DNA of 64,000 nt from Oscillospiraceae bacterium (GTDB taxonomy: Bacteria > Bacillota > Clostridia > Oscillospirales > Oscillospiraceae), in assembly GCA_015068165.1 (NCBI GenBank), contig SVKZ01000001.1:39437-103436 (forward strand), given 5' to 3'. The notes beneath the pieces are model-generated. The model had not been told where the DNA came from and ran no database searches. It worked only from the letters and a program-made list of their open reading frames with translations. The translations under genes were made by a program, and so were the position numbers. Positions 52,598 through 60,555 of the stretch are shown here, piece after piece. Position 1 is the first letter of the stretch; every line of letters begins with the position of its first letter.

Positions 52598-53107
52598 ATG
52601 CAAGTACATAATCAGGTTTGCAAAGTAGTACGATTGGACGGCCAGACGATTTTTGTTTTGTGCTGGTCTTTGGGATTAACCCTCGGTGCATATACCGGCT
52701 TTTATGTTGGTAGGTATTTCTCTGAATACCTATATCAGGCCGGTTACATGATGGGCGGATTGCCTATTTTTACCACCATCCTGCCACTTCTGCTAATGTG
52801 GTTTGCTGCGTGGCACACTTTGTACGGACTTATTTTCCCAATTATGTTTATGAAAGCATTTACCGACGGCTTGGTTATGGTCAGTTTGTCCTGTGCATTT
52901 GGTTCGGCCACATGGCTGTTTTGTCCATTGCTTCTTTTATCTGATCGGATTGCAACGGTAGTTCAGCTGTTATTTGCTGCCCAATGTCTTGGCGGCAAAC
53001 ACCCTCGTTTACATCAATCATTCCTGCTTTGTTTTGCTACAATTACTGCAGGTATCCTTTTTGATTATCTATTTGTCGCACCTTATTTCGTTTCTATTAT
53101 GCCATAA
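52598..53107 (+). CDS. Polytopic membrane protein upstream of xerD, unknown function
   Basis: 169 residues with four or five hydrophobic helices (about 18-40, 50-75, 80-100, 105-130, 140-165). RBS weak (TGGAATG). I do not recognise the family. In many clostridia the gene before xerD is spoIIM, which is also a small polytopic membrane protein; this could be a divergent equivalent, but no SpoIIM motif is evident. It lies 23 nt before xerD and is likely co-transcribed with it. Confidence 0.6.
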   Translation: MQVHNQVCKVVRLDGQTIFVLCWSLGLTLGAYTGFYVGRYFSEYLYQAGYMMGGLPIFTTILPLLLMWFAAWHTLYGLIFPIMFMKAFTDGLVMVSLSCAFGSATWLFCPLLLLSDRIATVVQLLFAAQCLGGKHPRLHQSFLLCFATITAGILFDYLFVAPYFVSIMP

Positions 53108-53130
53108 TTCATTTGGAAGGTTATTATTCT

Positions 53131-54015
53131 ATGTTGGACTTGATTCACGCCTACGAAAATTACCTGACGAAGGTAAAAAAGGCATCTGCCAACACAACCG
53201 CCTCCTATACCAGAGACATTCGGCAGTATGCTGATTGGCTTCGGGTTAGCGAAAAGGTTTCTATTGTGGATGCTACACAAGTGAATATTGCCAACTACCT
53301 GTCCTACCTTGAAAAGTGTGGGCGTTCCGGCGCAACGCTGTCCCGCGCACTTGCAGGTCTCCGGAATTTTTACAGCTATCTTGTTACTTCTGGTTTCGTC
53401 GAGAAAACGCCTGTTGTCAGTATTCAGGTGGACAGGGGAGAGAAGAAGCCTCCTCAGGTCCTCACAGGACGTGAGATCGAGCTGTTGCTTGCCCAGCCTG
53501 TCTGTGTAGATCCTAAAGGATTTCGGGATAAGGCCATGCTGGAGGTCCTCTACGCAACCGGTATGCGCGTTACAGAACTTATTGACCTGGATCTTGATGA
53601 CTATAATCCGGATGTAGGCGTTATTAAGTGCAGTGGCACAAAGAAAACTCGTTCAATTCCATTGTATCCCACAGCTATGCGTGCGCTGAACGCCTATATT
53701 AAGGATTATCGGGAGGCTATGCTTGCCGATCCGGATGAAACCGCCTTGTTTGTCAATATCAACGGCAGCCGTATGAGCCGTCAGGGTTTTTGGAAGATCC
53801 TAAAACACTATCAGGAAACCGCACGGATTGATAAAGAAATCACACCCCACACCCTGCGGCACAGTTTTGCTGTTCATCTGCTGGAAAACGGTGCGGACTT
53901 AGGCTCTCTGCAGGAGCTAATGGGGCACAGCGATATTTCCTCCACCCAGCTTTATACCCAAATGGTTAATCAAAAGCTGAAGGCAGTTTACGCCAAATGC
54001 CATCCAAAAGCATAA
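53131..54015 (+). CDS. xerD: Tyrosine recombinase XerD
   Basis: 294 residues from ATG 53131 with GGAAGG upstream. N-terminal SAM-like core-binding domain (about 1-85) and catalytic domain with Arg in YATGMRVTELIDL, Lys in CSGTKKTRSIPL, H-x-x-R in TPHTLRHSF, His in LMGHSDISS and Tyr nucleophile in TQLYTQM. Resolves chromosome dimers at dif. Size and the TPHTLRHSFAVHLLENGADL segment are XerD-like. Confidence 0.92.
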   Translation: MLDLIHAYENYLTKVKKASANTTASYTRDIRQYADWLRVSEKVSIVDATQVNIANYLSYLEKCGRSGATLSRALAGLRNFYSYLVTSGFVEKTPVVSIQVDRGEKKPPQVLTGREIELLLAQPVCVDPKGFRDKAMLEVLYATGMRVTELIDLDLDDYNPDVGVIKCSGTKKTRSIPLYPTAMRALNAYIKDYREAMLADPDETALFVNINGSRMSRQGFWKILKHYQETARIDKEITPHTLRHSFAVHLLENGADLGSLQELMGHSDISSTQLYTQMVNQKLKAVYAKCHPKA

Positions 54016-54050
54016 AAAGGTCTATCAAGCCAAATGGCTGATAGACCTTT
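54016..54050. terminator. Bidirectional terminator between xerD and pfkA
   Basis: AAAGGTCTATCA(A)GCC-AAAT-GGCTGATAGACCTTT, 15 pairs with one bulge, flanked by A5 and TTTTCTTTA. Confidence 0.88.
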
Positions 54051-54056
54051 TCTTTA

Positions 54057-55028
54057 TTAAATTCCGGTCATTGCCGCAAGCACATCAACCTCAATCTTCT
54101 GAATTTGTCGGCGCATTTCCAAACCTTCGTTAATATCAATATCGGTAAACCTGCCACCTTCGGTGCACACGACCCGATTCGTTTTTCCTGCACGAAGCAA
54201 TTCCACGGCGAGATAGCCCATTTTGGTTGCATTGACTCTATCCCGAGCAGAAGGGGTACCGCCGCGCTGGATATGGCCCAGGACAGTAACACGGGGGTCG
54301 AGGTCCAGGGCATCCTTGATTTTTGCGGCAATATCGGAAGCTGTTCCCGCGCCCTCAGCTACAACGATCATATAGTGGGTGAAGCCGTTAAATCGAGCCT
54401 GACGGATCTTTTCTACTACATCCCGGTTAAAATCGATAGGGGATTCCGGTACCAAGACGGCAGTCGCGCCTACCGCTAAACCTACATACATCGCTAAGTA
54501 ACCGGCATTTCTGCCCATAACCTCAACAACAGAGCAACGCTCGTGAGACTGCATAGTATCCCGAAGTTTGTCAATGCAATCAATGGCAGTATTGGCTGCC
54601 GTATCGAAGCCTATGGAATAATTGGTGCAGTTAATATCGTTATCAATGGTAGCAGGAATACAGGCAACGTTAATTCCATACTTGGAAAGAGCATGCGCAC
54701 CACGGAAGGTACCGTCGCCGCCGATTGCGATTACACCGTCGAGTCCGAGAAACTTGCAGGTGGAGGCCGCTTTCTTTTGTCCTTCCTCCGTCATAAATTC
54801 CTTGCTGCGGGCGGTGTAAAGGACAGTGCCACCGCGATTAATAATATGGGAGATCTTCTTTTCGTCCAATCGGATCACGTCGCCGTGAATAAGGCCATTA
54901 TAACCACGCAGGATGCCATAACATTCAATGCCGTAGTACATTGCTGTACGCACAACCGACCGAACAGCCGCATTCATACCGGGGGCGTCGCCGCCGCTGG
55001 TGAGAACGCCAATTCTCTTTATACTCAT
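54057..55028 (-). CDS. pfkA: ATP-dependent 6-phosphofructokinase
   Basis: 323 residues from ATG 55028 with AGGAGGA upstream. Glycolytic enzyme: phosphate loop LTSGGDAPGMNAAVR, ATP site IGGDGTFRGA, catalytic TIDNDINCT and effector/substrate residues in VEVMGRNAGYLAM and LGHIQRGGTPSARDR. GGDGT-type with Gly at the ATP/PPi-deciding position, consistent with ATP use. Length matches the short bacterial PfkA (about 320). Confidence 0.96.
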   Translation of the reverse strand: MSIKRIGVLTSGGDAPGMNAAVRSVVRTAMYYGIECYGILRGYNGLIHGDVIRLDEKKISHIINRGGTVLYTARSKEFMTEEGQKKAASTCKFLGLDGVIAIGGDGTFRGAHALSKYGINVACIPATIDNDINCTNYSIGFDTAANTAIDCIDKLRDTMQSHERCSVVEVMGRNAGYLAMYVGLAVGATAVLVPESPIDFNRDVVEKIRQARFNGFTHYMIVVAEGAGTASDIAAKIKDALDLDPRVTVLGHIQRGGTPSARDRVNATKMGYLAVELLRAGKTNRVVCTEGGRFTDIDINEGLEMRRQIQKIEVDVLAAMTGI

Positions 55029-55058
55029 AGAAATCCTCCTAATATATGTCTTGAGAAA

Positions 55059-55087
55059 ATTATAGCAAATGTGCGTCGAAAAGTAAA
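55059..55087 (-). promoter_or_regulatory. Sigma-A promoter of pfkA
   Basis: Minus strand TTTACT (55087-55082), 17-nt spacer, TATAAT (55064-55059) with an extended TGC. It begins 3 nt after the stop codon of the upstream methyltransferase gene. Confidence 0.8.
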
Positions 55088-55090
55088 GAA

Positions 55091-55903
55091 TTATCGCGCT
55101 CTCAGTTCCCAAAAGGCCACAGCTGATGCTGCGGCGACATTCAATGAGTCTACACCGTGATACATCGGAATACGCACCGTATAATCCGCATTTTTAATGA
55201 CATTTTGACCCAATCCGTCGCCCTCTGTGCCAAGAATAATGGCAAGCCGTGCTTCACTGATAAGGGCAGGGTCGTCAATACGTACGGATTTCTCGGTAAG
55301 TGCCATTGCAACTGTTTTGAAACCAATTTGTTGCAAAAACTCCAATAAACCGACCGTTTCGCTTAGAATATATGCCCAAGGAATTTGAAATACAGTACCC
55401 ATACTCACACGGACAGCGCGACGAACCAGGGGATCACAGCACTGCTGTGTGAGTAATACAGCATCCATTCCAAGTGCAGCAGCAGAGCGGAAAATTGCGC
55501 CGATATTTGTAGAATCTACGATGCCGTCCAGCACGGCGATTCGTCTTGCATTTTTGCAAATTTCCGCCGCGGAAAGGGGAGAGGGGCGTTGCATTGCACA
55601 CAACACGCCACGGGTCAGGGTGTAGCCGGTCAGCTTCTGCAAAATTCCCCGTTCGGCGGTATAAACCGGAATATCTCCACAGCGGGAGATGATTTGTGAT
55701 GCGTCGCCGGTAATGTGTTTTTCTTCCATCAGAAAGGAAACGGGTACACAGCCGGCATCCAATGCAAGGGAAATGACCTTTGGGCTTTCTGCAATAAAGA
55801 TTCCTTTTTTCGGTTCTATTTTATTGCGAAGCTGTGCCTCGGTCAGCTTGCTAAATACTGAGAGCTCCGGCAGGTCAATATCTGTAATTTTAATGATGTG
55901 CAT
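55091..55903 (-). CDS. SpoU/TrmH-family RNA 2'-O-methyltransferase
   Basis: 270 residues, RBS GAGGTTACC. SPOUT trefoil-knot enzyme: N-terminal substrate-binding domain (about 15-105, KKGIFIAESPKVI), then motif 1 DSTNIGAIFRSAAALG, motif 2 ILGTEGDGLG and motif 3 IPMYHGVDSLNVAAASAVA. Transfers a methyl group from SAM to a ribose in tRNA or 23S rRNA; the target position cannot be told. Confidence 0.9.
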   Translation of the reverse strand: MHIIKITDIDLPELSVFSKLTEAQLRNKIEPKKGIFIAESPKVISLALDAGCVPVSFLMEEKHITGDASQIISRCGDIPVYTAERGILQKLTGYTLTRGVLCAMQRPSPLSAAEICKNARRIAVLDGIVDSTNIGAIFRSAAALGMDAVLLTQQCCDPLVRRAVRVSMGTVFQIPWAYILSETVGLLEFLQQIGFKTVAMALTEKSVRIDDPALISEARLAIILGTEGDGLGQNVIKNADYTVRIPMYHGVDSLNVAAASAVAFWELRAR

Positions 55904-56038
55904 TTGGTAACCTCAATGTGTTGATGTATTTATAACAGGTATCTATAGAACATCCTGCATTGCGTTTTGTATTTTTTGCCGCCCAAGCATAGGGAAGAAG
56001 TGCGTTGTGTCAATATAATTGAATTGTTCTATAAATCC

Positions 56039-56068
56039 AACGCAACAAAATAAAAATTTTGTTGCGTT
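56039..56068 (+). promoter_or_regulatory. Palindrome overlapping the -35 of the XerC-like gene
   Basis: Perfect 13-bp inverted repeat AACGCAACAAAAT / ATTTTGTTGCGTT separated by AAAA. The right arm contains the -35 (TTGCGT, 56062-56067) of the promoter listed next. It may be a repressor operator, or a terminator for an unseen short + strand transcript since T5 follows. Confidence 0.5.
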
Positions 56069-56090
56069 TTTAGTGAATATATGATACAAT
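56062..56090 (+). promoter_or_regulatory. Sigma-A promoter of the XerC-like gene
   Basis: TTGCGT (56062-56067), 17-nt spacer, TACAAT (56085-56090) with an extended TGA. Confidence 0.65.
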
Positions 56091-56183
56091 ATTAGTAACA
56101 AGAGCGATCTTCTATAATTTTGGTTCCTATTCTGAGCCACTTTCGGCTATTTCGGTAAAAATTTGCTAAGGAGGTTTCCTATA

Positions 56184-57188
56184 ATGAAACGCTATTCTGA
56201 TTCTCCGCAAATCCTTCGGGATTTTCTTGCCTACCACGAAACCATCAAAGGTCAATCTCAGCTGACGATTTCCGAATACTATTTGGATTTGCGTATGTTT
56301 TTTCGTTTTATGAAGTTGATGCGCAATGATATGCCGATCCATACACGACTTGAAGAAATTGATATTCGTGATGTAGATATTAACTTTATTGCTACTATTA
56401 AGACATCAGATATCTTTGATTTCCTGTCTTATCTCTCCAATGACAGAACATCCAATCCTGACGCTGCTGTGCCGGACTACGGTATCTCCGCAGCTTCCCG
56501 TGCCCGGAAATTATCGGCTCTTAAGTCCTTTTATAAGTATTTAACAGTACGCACAAAGCAACTTACCGAAAATCCTGTGGCTGATCTGGAATACCCAAAA
56601 TTAAGGAAAAGCCTGCCCAAATATCTGACCTTAGAACAATCTGCAGCCCTTCTGCAAGCCGCCGCTGGGCCAAATCAAAAGCGGGATTATGCGATCCTGA
56701 CGGTCTTTTTGAACTGCGGTATTCGCCGTAGCGAGCTTGTGGGTCTAAACCTTACAGATGTATACGAGGATCGGCTTCGTATTGTTGGTAAGGGCAATAA
56801 AGAGCGATTTGTGTACTTTGGCACTCCCTGCCGGAAAGCGATAGACGCCTACCTCATTGAACGCAACAAAAAAACACTATCTGACAATCGGGCGCTGTTC
56901 GGATCACGGGATAACAATCGTATCAGCGTAACCGCCGTACACCGTCTTGTAAAGAAATATTTACTGCTGGCAGGCTTGGATGCAGACAGCTTTTCTGCCC
57001 ATAAACTGCGCCATACAGCGGCAACAATGATGCTTTCCGGCGGTGTCGATGTAAAGACGGTTCAGGAAGTGCTCGGACACGAAAATCTAAACACCACCCA
57101 AATCTACACCCACATTGAAAACACTGAGCTGAAGATCGCCGCAGAGGCCAATCCCCTATCCAAACTAAATTTCACAGACGAAGAATAA
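56184..57188 (+). CDS. Tyrosine-type site-specific recombinase (XerC/XerS-like)
   Basis: 334 residues from ATG 56184 with AAGGAGG 9 nt upstream. An extended N-terminal core-binding domain (about 1-135) is followed by a catalytic domain with Arg in LNCGIRRSELVGL, Lys in GKGNKERFV, H-x-x-R in SAHKLRHTAA, His in LGHENLN and Tyr in TQIYTHI. It is 40 residues longer than XerD. Two Xer-type enzymes within 3 kb suggest a XerC/XerD pair; a stand-alone recombinase is the alternative. No attachment sites or mobile-element genes flank it. Confidence 0.85.
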   Translation: MKRYSDSPQILRDFLAYHETIKGQSQLTISEYYLDLRMFFRFMKLMRNDMPIHTRLEEIDIRDVDINFIATIKTSDIFDFLSYLSNDRTSNPDAAVPDYGISAASRARKLSALKSFYKYLTVRTKQLTENPVADLEYPKLRKSLPKYLTLEQSAALLQAAAGPNQKRDYAILTVFLNCGIRRSELVGLNLTDVYEDRLRIVGKGNKERFVYFGTPCRKAIDAYLIERNKKTLSDNRALFGSRDNNRISVTAVHRLVKKYLLLAGLDADSFSAHKLRHTAATMMLSGGVDVKTVQEVLGHENLNTTQIYTHIENTELKIAAEANPLSKLNFTDEE

Positions 57189-57201
57189 TCTTACTTCACC
57201 G

Positions 57202-57235
57202 AGCCTGTACAGTTATCGTACAGGCTCATTTTATA
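57202..57235. terminator. Terminator between convergent xerC-like gene and radA
   Basis: Perfect 10-bp GAGCCTGTAC / GTACAGGCTC with a 7-nt loop, followed by ATTTTAT on the + strand. The radA stop is inside the downstream edge. Confidence 0.85.
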
Positions 57236-58586
57236 AGCAAACCTCGATCGCTTCTTTCAGGTTCTTAACAGCAAAAACCTGCAAGTTATCTGGAATTACT
57301 AACTTTTCAGAGGTTATTTTCGGAATAATACAGGAAGAAAACCCCAATCTTGCAACTTCTGTCAATCTTTGACTTAAATGGGAAACACTGCGGATTTCGC
57401 CGGTTAGTCCCACCTCCCCGATTGCCGCCATATGGTCCGGCAGAGGTTTATCCATATAGGAGGACGCGATGGCAAGCACCACAGGCAGGTCTGCCCCCGG
57501 TTCATCAATCTGCAATCCGCCTATTACGTTGATATAGGCATCCATAGCAGACAATTTCATACCGGCTTTCTTTTCTGCTACCGCTAAAAGCAAATTTGCA
57601 CGGTTAAAATTGAAGCCGTCAGCCGTTCTGCGAGGAACATTTGCAAAGGTCTTTGCCACTAATGCCTGCACCTCCGCAAGCACAGGGCGTGAACCCTCCA
57701 TTACACAGGCAACACAGGTGCCGGACGCACCTACAGGTTTGCCGTCCAGAAGCATTTGGGAGGGATTTGGTACTTCGTTGAGGCCCTGCTCCCCCATCTC
57801 AAACACGCCGATTTCATTTGTAGAGCCAAAACGGTTTTTGGCAGCCCGGAGAATACGGTAGGATGTATTCGCGTCGCCTTCAAAATACAAAACGGCATCT
57901 ACCATATGCTCCAGCACTTTGGGTCCGGCGATCGCACCGTCTTTATTGATATGGCCAACCACTAAAACTGTGATCCCTTGGGATTTGGACAGTTGCATCA
58001 TCGACATGGTGCAGTCCTTTACTTGGGAAACCGAGCCGGGAATAGCATCATTATTTTCGTTATAAAGGGTTTGGATAGAATCAACAATCAGTATATCCGG
58101 CTTTAATTCCTCCACAGCGTCCATAATATCGGAAAGCCGTGTTTCCGCCAAAAGATAAAGATCCTCTGCACAAACACCGATACGCTGGGCACGCATTTTA
58201 ATCTGTTGTTCACTTTCCTCGCCGGATACATACAGAACCTTTCTTCCGGCGCAAAGGGCATTGCAAATTTGAAGTAATAATGTGGATTTGCCGATTCCGG
58301 GTGCACCGCCGATCAGGACGAGGGAGCCGGCTACAGCGCCGCCGCCCAGTACCCGGTCAAGTTCTCCCATACCGGTGGAAAAACGGCTCTTGCCTTCAAA
58401 GGAGACCTGGGATAGCTGTTTGGCACTGCCGGGCATAAAGGATACGGTAGGTCTACCCACAGGTATTTGTTTCTCGATATGTTCTGTCATTGTATTCCAT
58501 GCACCGCAGGCAGGACATTTGCCCTGCCATTTGAGACTTTCTGCGCCACATTCGGTACAAAAATAGACAACCTTATTTTTCGCCAT
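57231..58586 (-). CDS. radA: DNA repair protein RadA
   Basis: 451 residues from ATG 58586 with AGGAG upstream. N-terminal Cys4 zinc finger (C10, C13, C24, C27), RecA-like ATPase with Walker A GGAPGIGKSTLL, Walker B ILIVDSIQTL, the RadA KNRFG motif, and a C-terminal Lon-like domain (GGLQIDEPGADLPVVLAI, GEVGLTGEIRSV). Branch-migration helicase in recombination. Downstream of cwlD on the same strand, 51 nt apart. Confidence 0.96.
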   Translation of the reverse strand: MAKNKVVYFCTECGAESLKWQGKCPACGAWNTMTEHIEKQIPVGRPTVSFMPGSAKQLSQVSFEGKSRFSTGMGELDRVLGGGAVAGSLVLIGGAPGIGKSTLLLQICNALCAGRKVLYVSGEESEQQIKMRAQRIGVCAEDLYLLAETRLSDIMDAVEELKPDILIVDSIQTLYNENNDAIPGSVSQVKDCTMSMMQLSKSQGITVLVVGHINKDGAIAGPKVLEHMVDAVLYFEGDANTSYRILRAAKNRFGSTNEIGVFEMGEQGLNEVPNPSQMLLDGKPVGASGTCVACVMEGSRPVLAEVQALVAKTFANVPRRTADGFNFNRANLLLAVAEKKAGMKLSAMDAYINVIGGLQIDEPGADLPVVLAIASSYMDKPLPDHMAAIGEVGLTGEIRSVSHLSQRLTEVARLGFSSCIIPKITSEKLVIPDNLQVFAVKNLKEAIEVCL

Positions 58587-58637
58587 ACCGCAACTCCTTT
58601 TTCTTTCATTATAGCAAAATAAGGCCTTTTTTGTCAA

Positions 58638-59351
58638 TCACTGCGTACTGTGCAAATAGGTACTGCAAACCCCGGCAATGACAGCGGCGACCTTTTTCTG
58701 ATAGACCTCCGAGCGGAGTTTTGATTCCTCCGTATGGTTAGAGAGAAAGCCACACTCCACTAAGATTGCCGGGATCTTGGTTTTCTGCAAAAGATAGATC
58801 CCCTCTCCCCTTTTGCTTTTCCGATTACTGCCTAAATTAATGGTTTTCACAAAGGCATCCTGCATTTGCCCGGCAAAATCCATACTCTCGGCATTCGGTG
58901 CATAAAACACCTGCGCGCCACTGTATCGGCTGTCCGTATAATGGTTTTGGTGGATACTAATCAGGAGCGTATTTTTGCCTTCGTTGGTCATTCTGACTCT
59001 TTCTTTCAGATCGGACACCTTTTGCGCCGCGATGGTATTGCCTTGTGTATGTAGTGAGGTATCTTCTGTGCGTGTCATCACTGTATCAATCCCTAATAAA
59101 TGCATCATATCATTGACGCGGAGGGCAATTTCCAAATTAATTTTGCTTTCCAAAATGCCGGTACAGGAGGTTGCACCCCCGTCCATCCCGCCGTGTCCAG
59201 GATCAATCATTACACGCTTTCTTTCCGTAAGGGGCGCGTTTTCCGCAATCACACTGATTGCTTTACTGCCGCCGATCCCAGCAAACAAATAACAGCCCAA
59301 TATCAATATATACACCGGTGCTAAGGACAGCCAAAGATTTTTATGCTTCAT
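58638..59351 (-). CDS. cwlD: N-acetylmuramoyl-L-alanine amidase CwlD (spore cortex)
   Basis: 237 residues. One N-terminal helix (about 7-27) and an Amidase_3 domain: Zn ligands in MIDPGHGGMDGGAT, Glu in ILESKINLEIA, His in ISIHQNHY and catalytic Glu in ILVECGFLSN. CwlD with a deacetylase creates the muramic delta-lactam of spore cortex. The family call rests on length and neighbours such as the divergent cotJ operon. A CATACATA motif upstream may be part of a sporulation promoter. Confidence 0.9.
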   Translation of the reverse strand: MKHKNLWLSLAPVYILILGCYLFAGIGGSKAISVIAENAPLTERKRVMIDPGHGGMDGGATSCTGILESKINLEIALRVNDMMHLLGIDTVMTRTEDTSLHTQGNTIAAQKVSDLKERVRMTNEGKNTLLISIHQNHYTDSRYSGAQVFYAPNAESMDFAGQMQDAFVKTINLGSNRKSKRGEGIYLLQKTKIPAILVECGFLSNHTEESKLRSEVYQKKVAAVIAGVCSTYLHSTQ

Positions 59352-59393
59352 ATCATCACCTCATAACAGAATATGTATGCTTCGGCTTCGAAT

Positions 59394-59422
59394 GAACATT
59401 CCACCATCTAATGTCATAGAAT
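59394..59422 (+). promoter_or_regulatory. Predicted sigma-E promoter of the cotJ operon
   Basis: GAACATT (59394-59400), 14-nt spacer, CATAGAAT (59415-59422); these match the Bacillus sigma-E pattern KMATATT-N14-CATACAnT at 6/7 and 7/8. The expected start lies about 30 nt before the RBS. cotJ is sigma-E-controlled in Bacillus. Confidence 0.55.
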
Positions 59423-59465
59423 GACCCGGAACGACAAGTTTCAATAATCTATAGGAGGAATGACT

Positions 59466-59909
59466 GTGGAAATGCATAACCGCAAAAAATGCGGAACAGG
59501 GGTCCTGCCGCCGGTGGCACCGCTGGCAAATCCCTATGTGCCCTTCCAAAGAGAAAATCCAACCACCTACCAGCCGCGAAAAGCCCTTGTTCGCGGTACG
59601 CTTTACCCCAGCTTGGATTTACCATTTATGGGAATGGTCAATAACAAAGAAAAGGCGGTTACACCCCTGACAGAGCTACAGACCCTTGCTTTTGTGATAC
59701 AGGAGCTGGCGCTCTATCTCGATACACACAGAGACGATAAGGACGCGTTGGAGGTCTATTGCGAATATAAGCAAAAGTACGAGGAAGCACTGAAGCAATA
59801 TGAGGCCCAATGCGGTCCTCTTAGCCACAAGGCGGCCTGCTGTGGCAAGGAATACCGCTGGCTTGACGATCCCTGGCCTTGGGAATATGCGGCAAATCGG
59901 GGGGTATAA
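59466..59909 (+). CDS. Fused spore coat proteins CotJA-CotJB
   Basis: 147 residues from GTG 59466, 7 nt after AGGAGG; ATG 59460 would have 1-nt spacing. Residues to about 60 carry the CotJA signature (ANPYVPFQ, YQPRKALVRGTLYPSLDLPF); residues from about 64 carry CotJB (LQTLAFVIQELALYLDTHRD then YEEALKQYEAQCGPLSHKA). In Bacillus these are two genes, cotJA and cotJB, followed by cotJC, as here. No stop or start separates the two domains. Coat or mother-cell assembly role inferred from the family. Confidence 0.85.
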   Translation: MEMHNRKKCGTGVLPPVAPLANPYVPFQRENPTTYQPRKALVRGTLYPSLDLPFMGMVNNKEKAVTPLTELQTLAFVIQELALYLDTHRDDKDALEVYCEYKQKYEEALKQYEAQCGPLSHKAACCGKEYRWLDDPWPWEYAANRGV

Positions 59910-59911
59910 GA

Positions 59912-60508
59912 ATGTTTGTATATGATAAGAAGCTTCAGTTTCCTGTAAAAATCGACCGACCCAACCCCCGGCTTGCCAGCGTGATTATCAGCCAGTACGG
60001 CGGCCCGGACGGTGAGCTTGGCGCATCCCTTCGTTATTTATCCCAGAGATACTCTATGCCCTTTGACGAATTAAAGGGCCTGCTGACCGACATCGGTGTT
60101 GAGGAGTTGGGACACCTGGAGATGGTCGGTGCGCTTGTCCATCAGCTCACCAGAAACCTTAAGGACAGCCAGATTCAGGACTCTGCCTTTGCACCATACT
60201 TTGTGGATCACACAGTTGGTGTTTACCCCCAGTTCGCTTCCGGTACACCCTGGACGGCTGCGACAATCGCCGTTAAAGGTGATCCCATCGCTGACCTGAC
60301 TGAGGACCTTGCCGCAGAGCAAAAGGCACGGGTAACCTATGACAACATTCTCCGGCTCTCCGACGACCCGGATGTGAACAATGTGATCAAGTTCCTGCGG
60401 GAGCGTGAAGTAGTCCACTTCCAGCGCTTTGGCGAGGCAATTGAATTGCTACGTGAAAAGCTGAACAAGAAAAATGTATACGCAATGAACCCAGCAATGG
60501 ATATGTAA
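59912..60508 (+). CDS. cotJC: Spore coat protein CotJC (manganese catalase family)
   Basis: 198 residues from ATG 59912 with GGGGG 8 nt upstream. Ferritin-like fold: GGPDGELGASLRYLSQRY, the metal-ligand helices DIGVEELGHLEMVGALVHQL and DLAAEQKARVTYDNIL, and REREVVHFQRFGEAI near the end, all CotJC/Mn-catalase features. Overall shorter than non-spore Mn catalases (about 270). Last gene of the cotJ operon. Confidence 0.93.
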   Translation: MFVYDKKLQFPVKIDRPNPRLASVIISQYGGPDGELGASLRYLSQRYSMPFDELKGLLTDIGVEELGHLEMVGALVHQLTRNLKDSQIQDSAFAPYFVDHTVGVYPQFASGTPWTAATIAVKGDPIADLTEDLAAEQKARVTYDNILRLSDDPDVNNVIKFLREREVVHFQRFGEAIELLREKLNKKNVYAMNPAMDM

Positions 60509-60511
60509 AAA

Positions 60512-60538
60512 AACGCAGACCCAGTTTGGGTCTGCGTT
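60512..60538. terminator. Bidirectional terminator between cotJC and the prenyl synthase gene
   Basis: Perfect 12-bp AACGCAGACCCA / TGGGTCTGCGTT with loop GTT. The best T-tract (TTTTTTTA) is on the minus strand, so it mainly ends the nusB-xse-ispA operon. Confidence 0.88.
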
Positions 60539-60555
60539 ACATATTTCCCGGGAAA

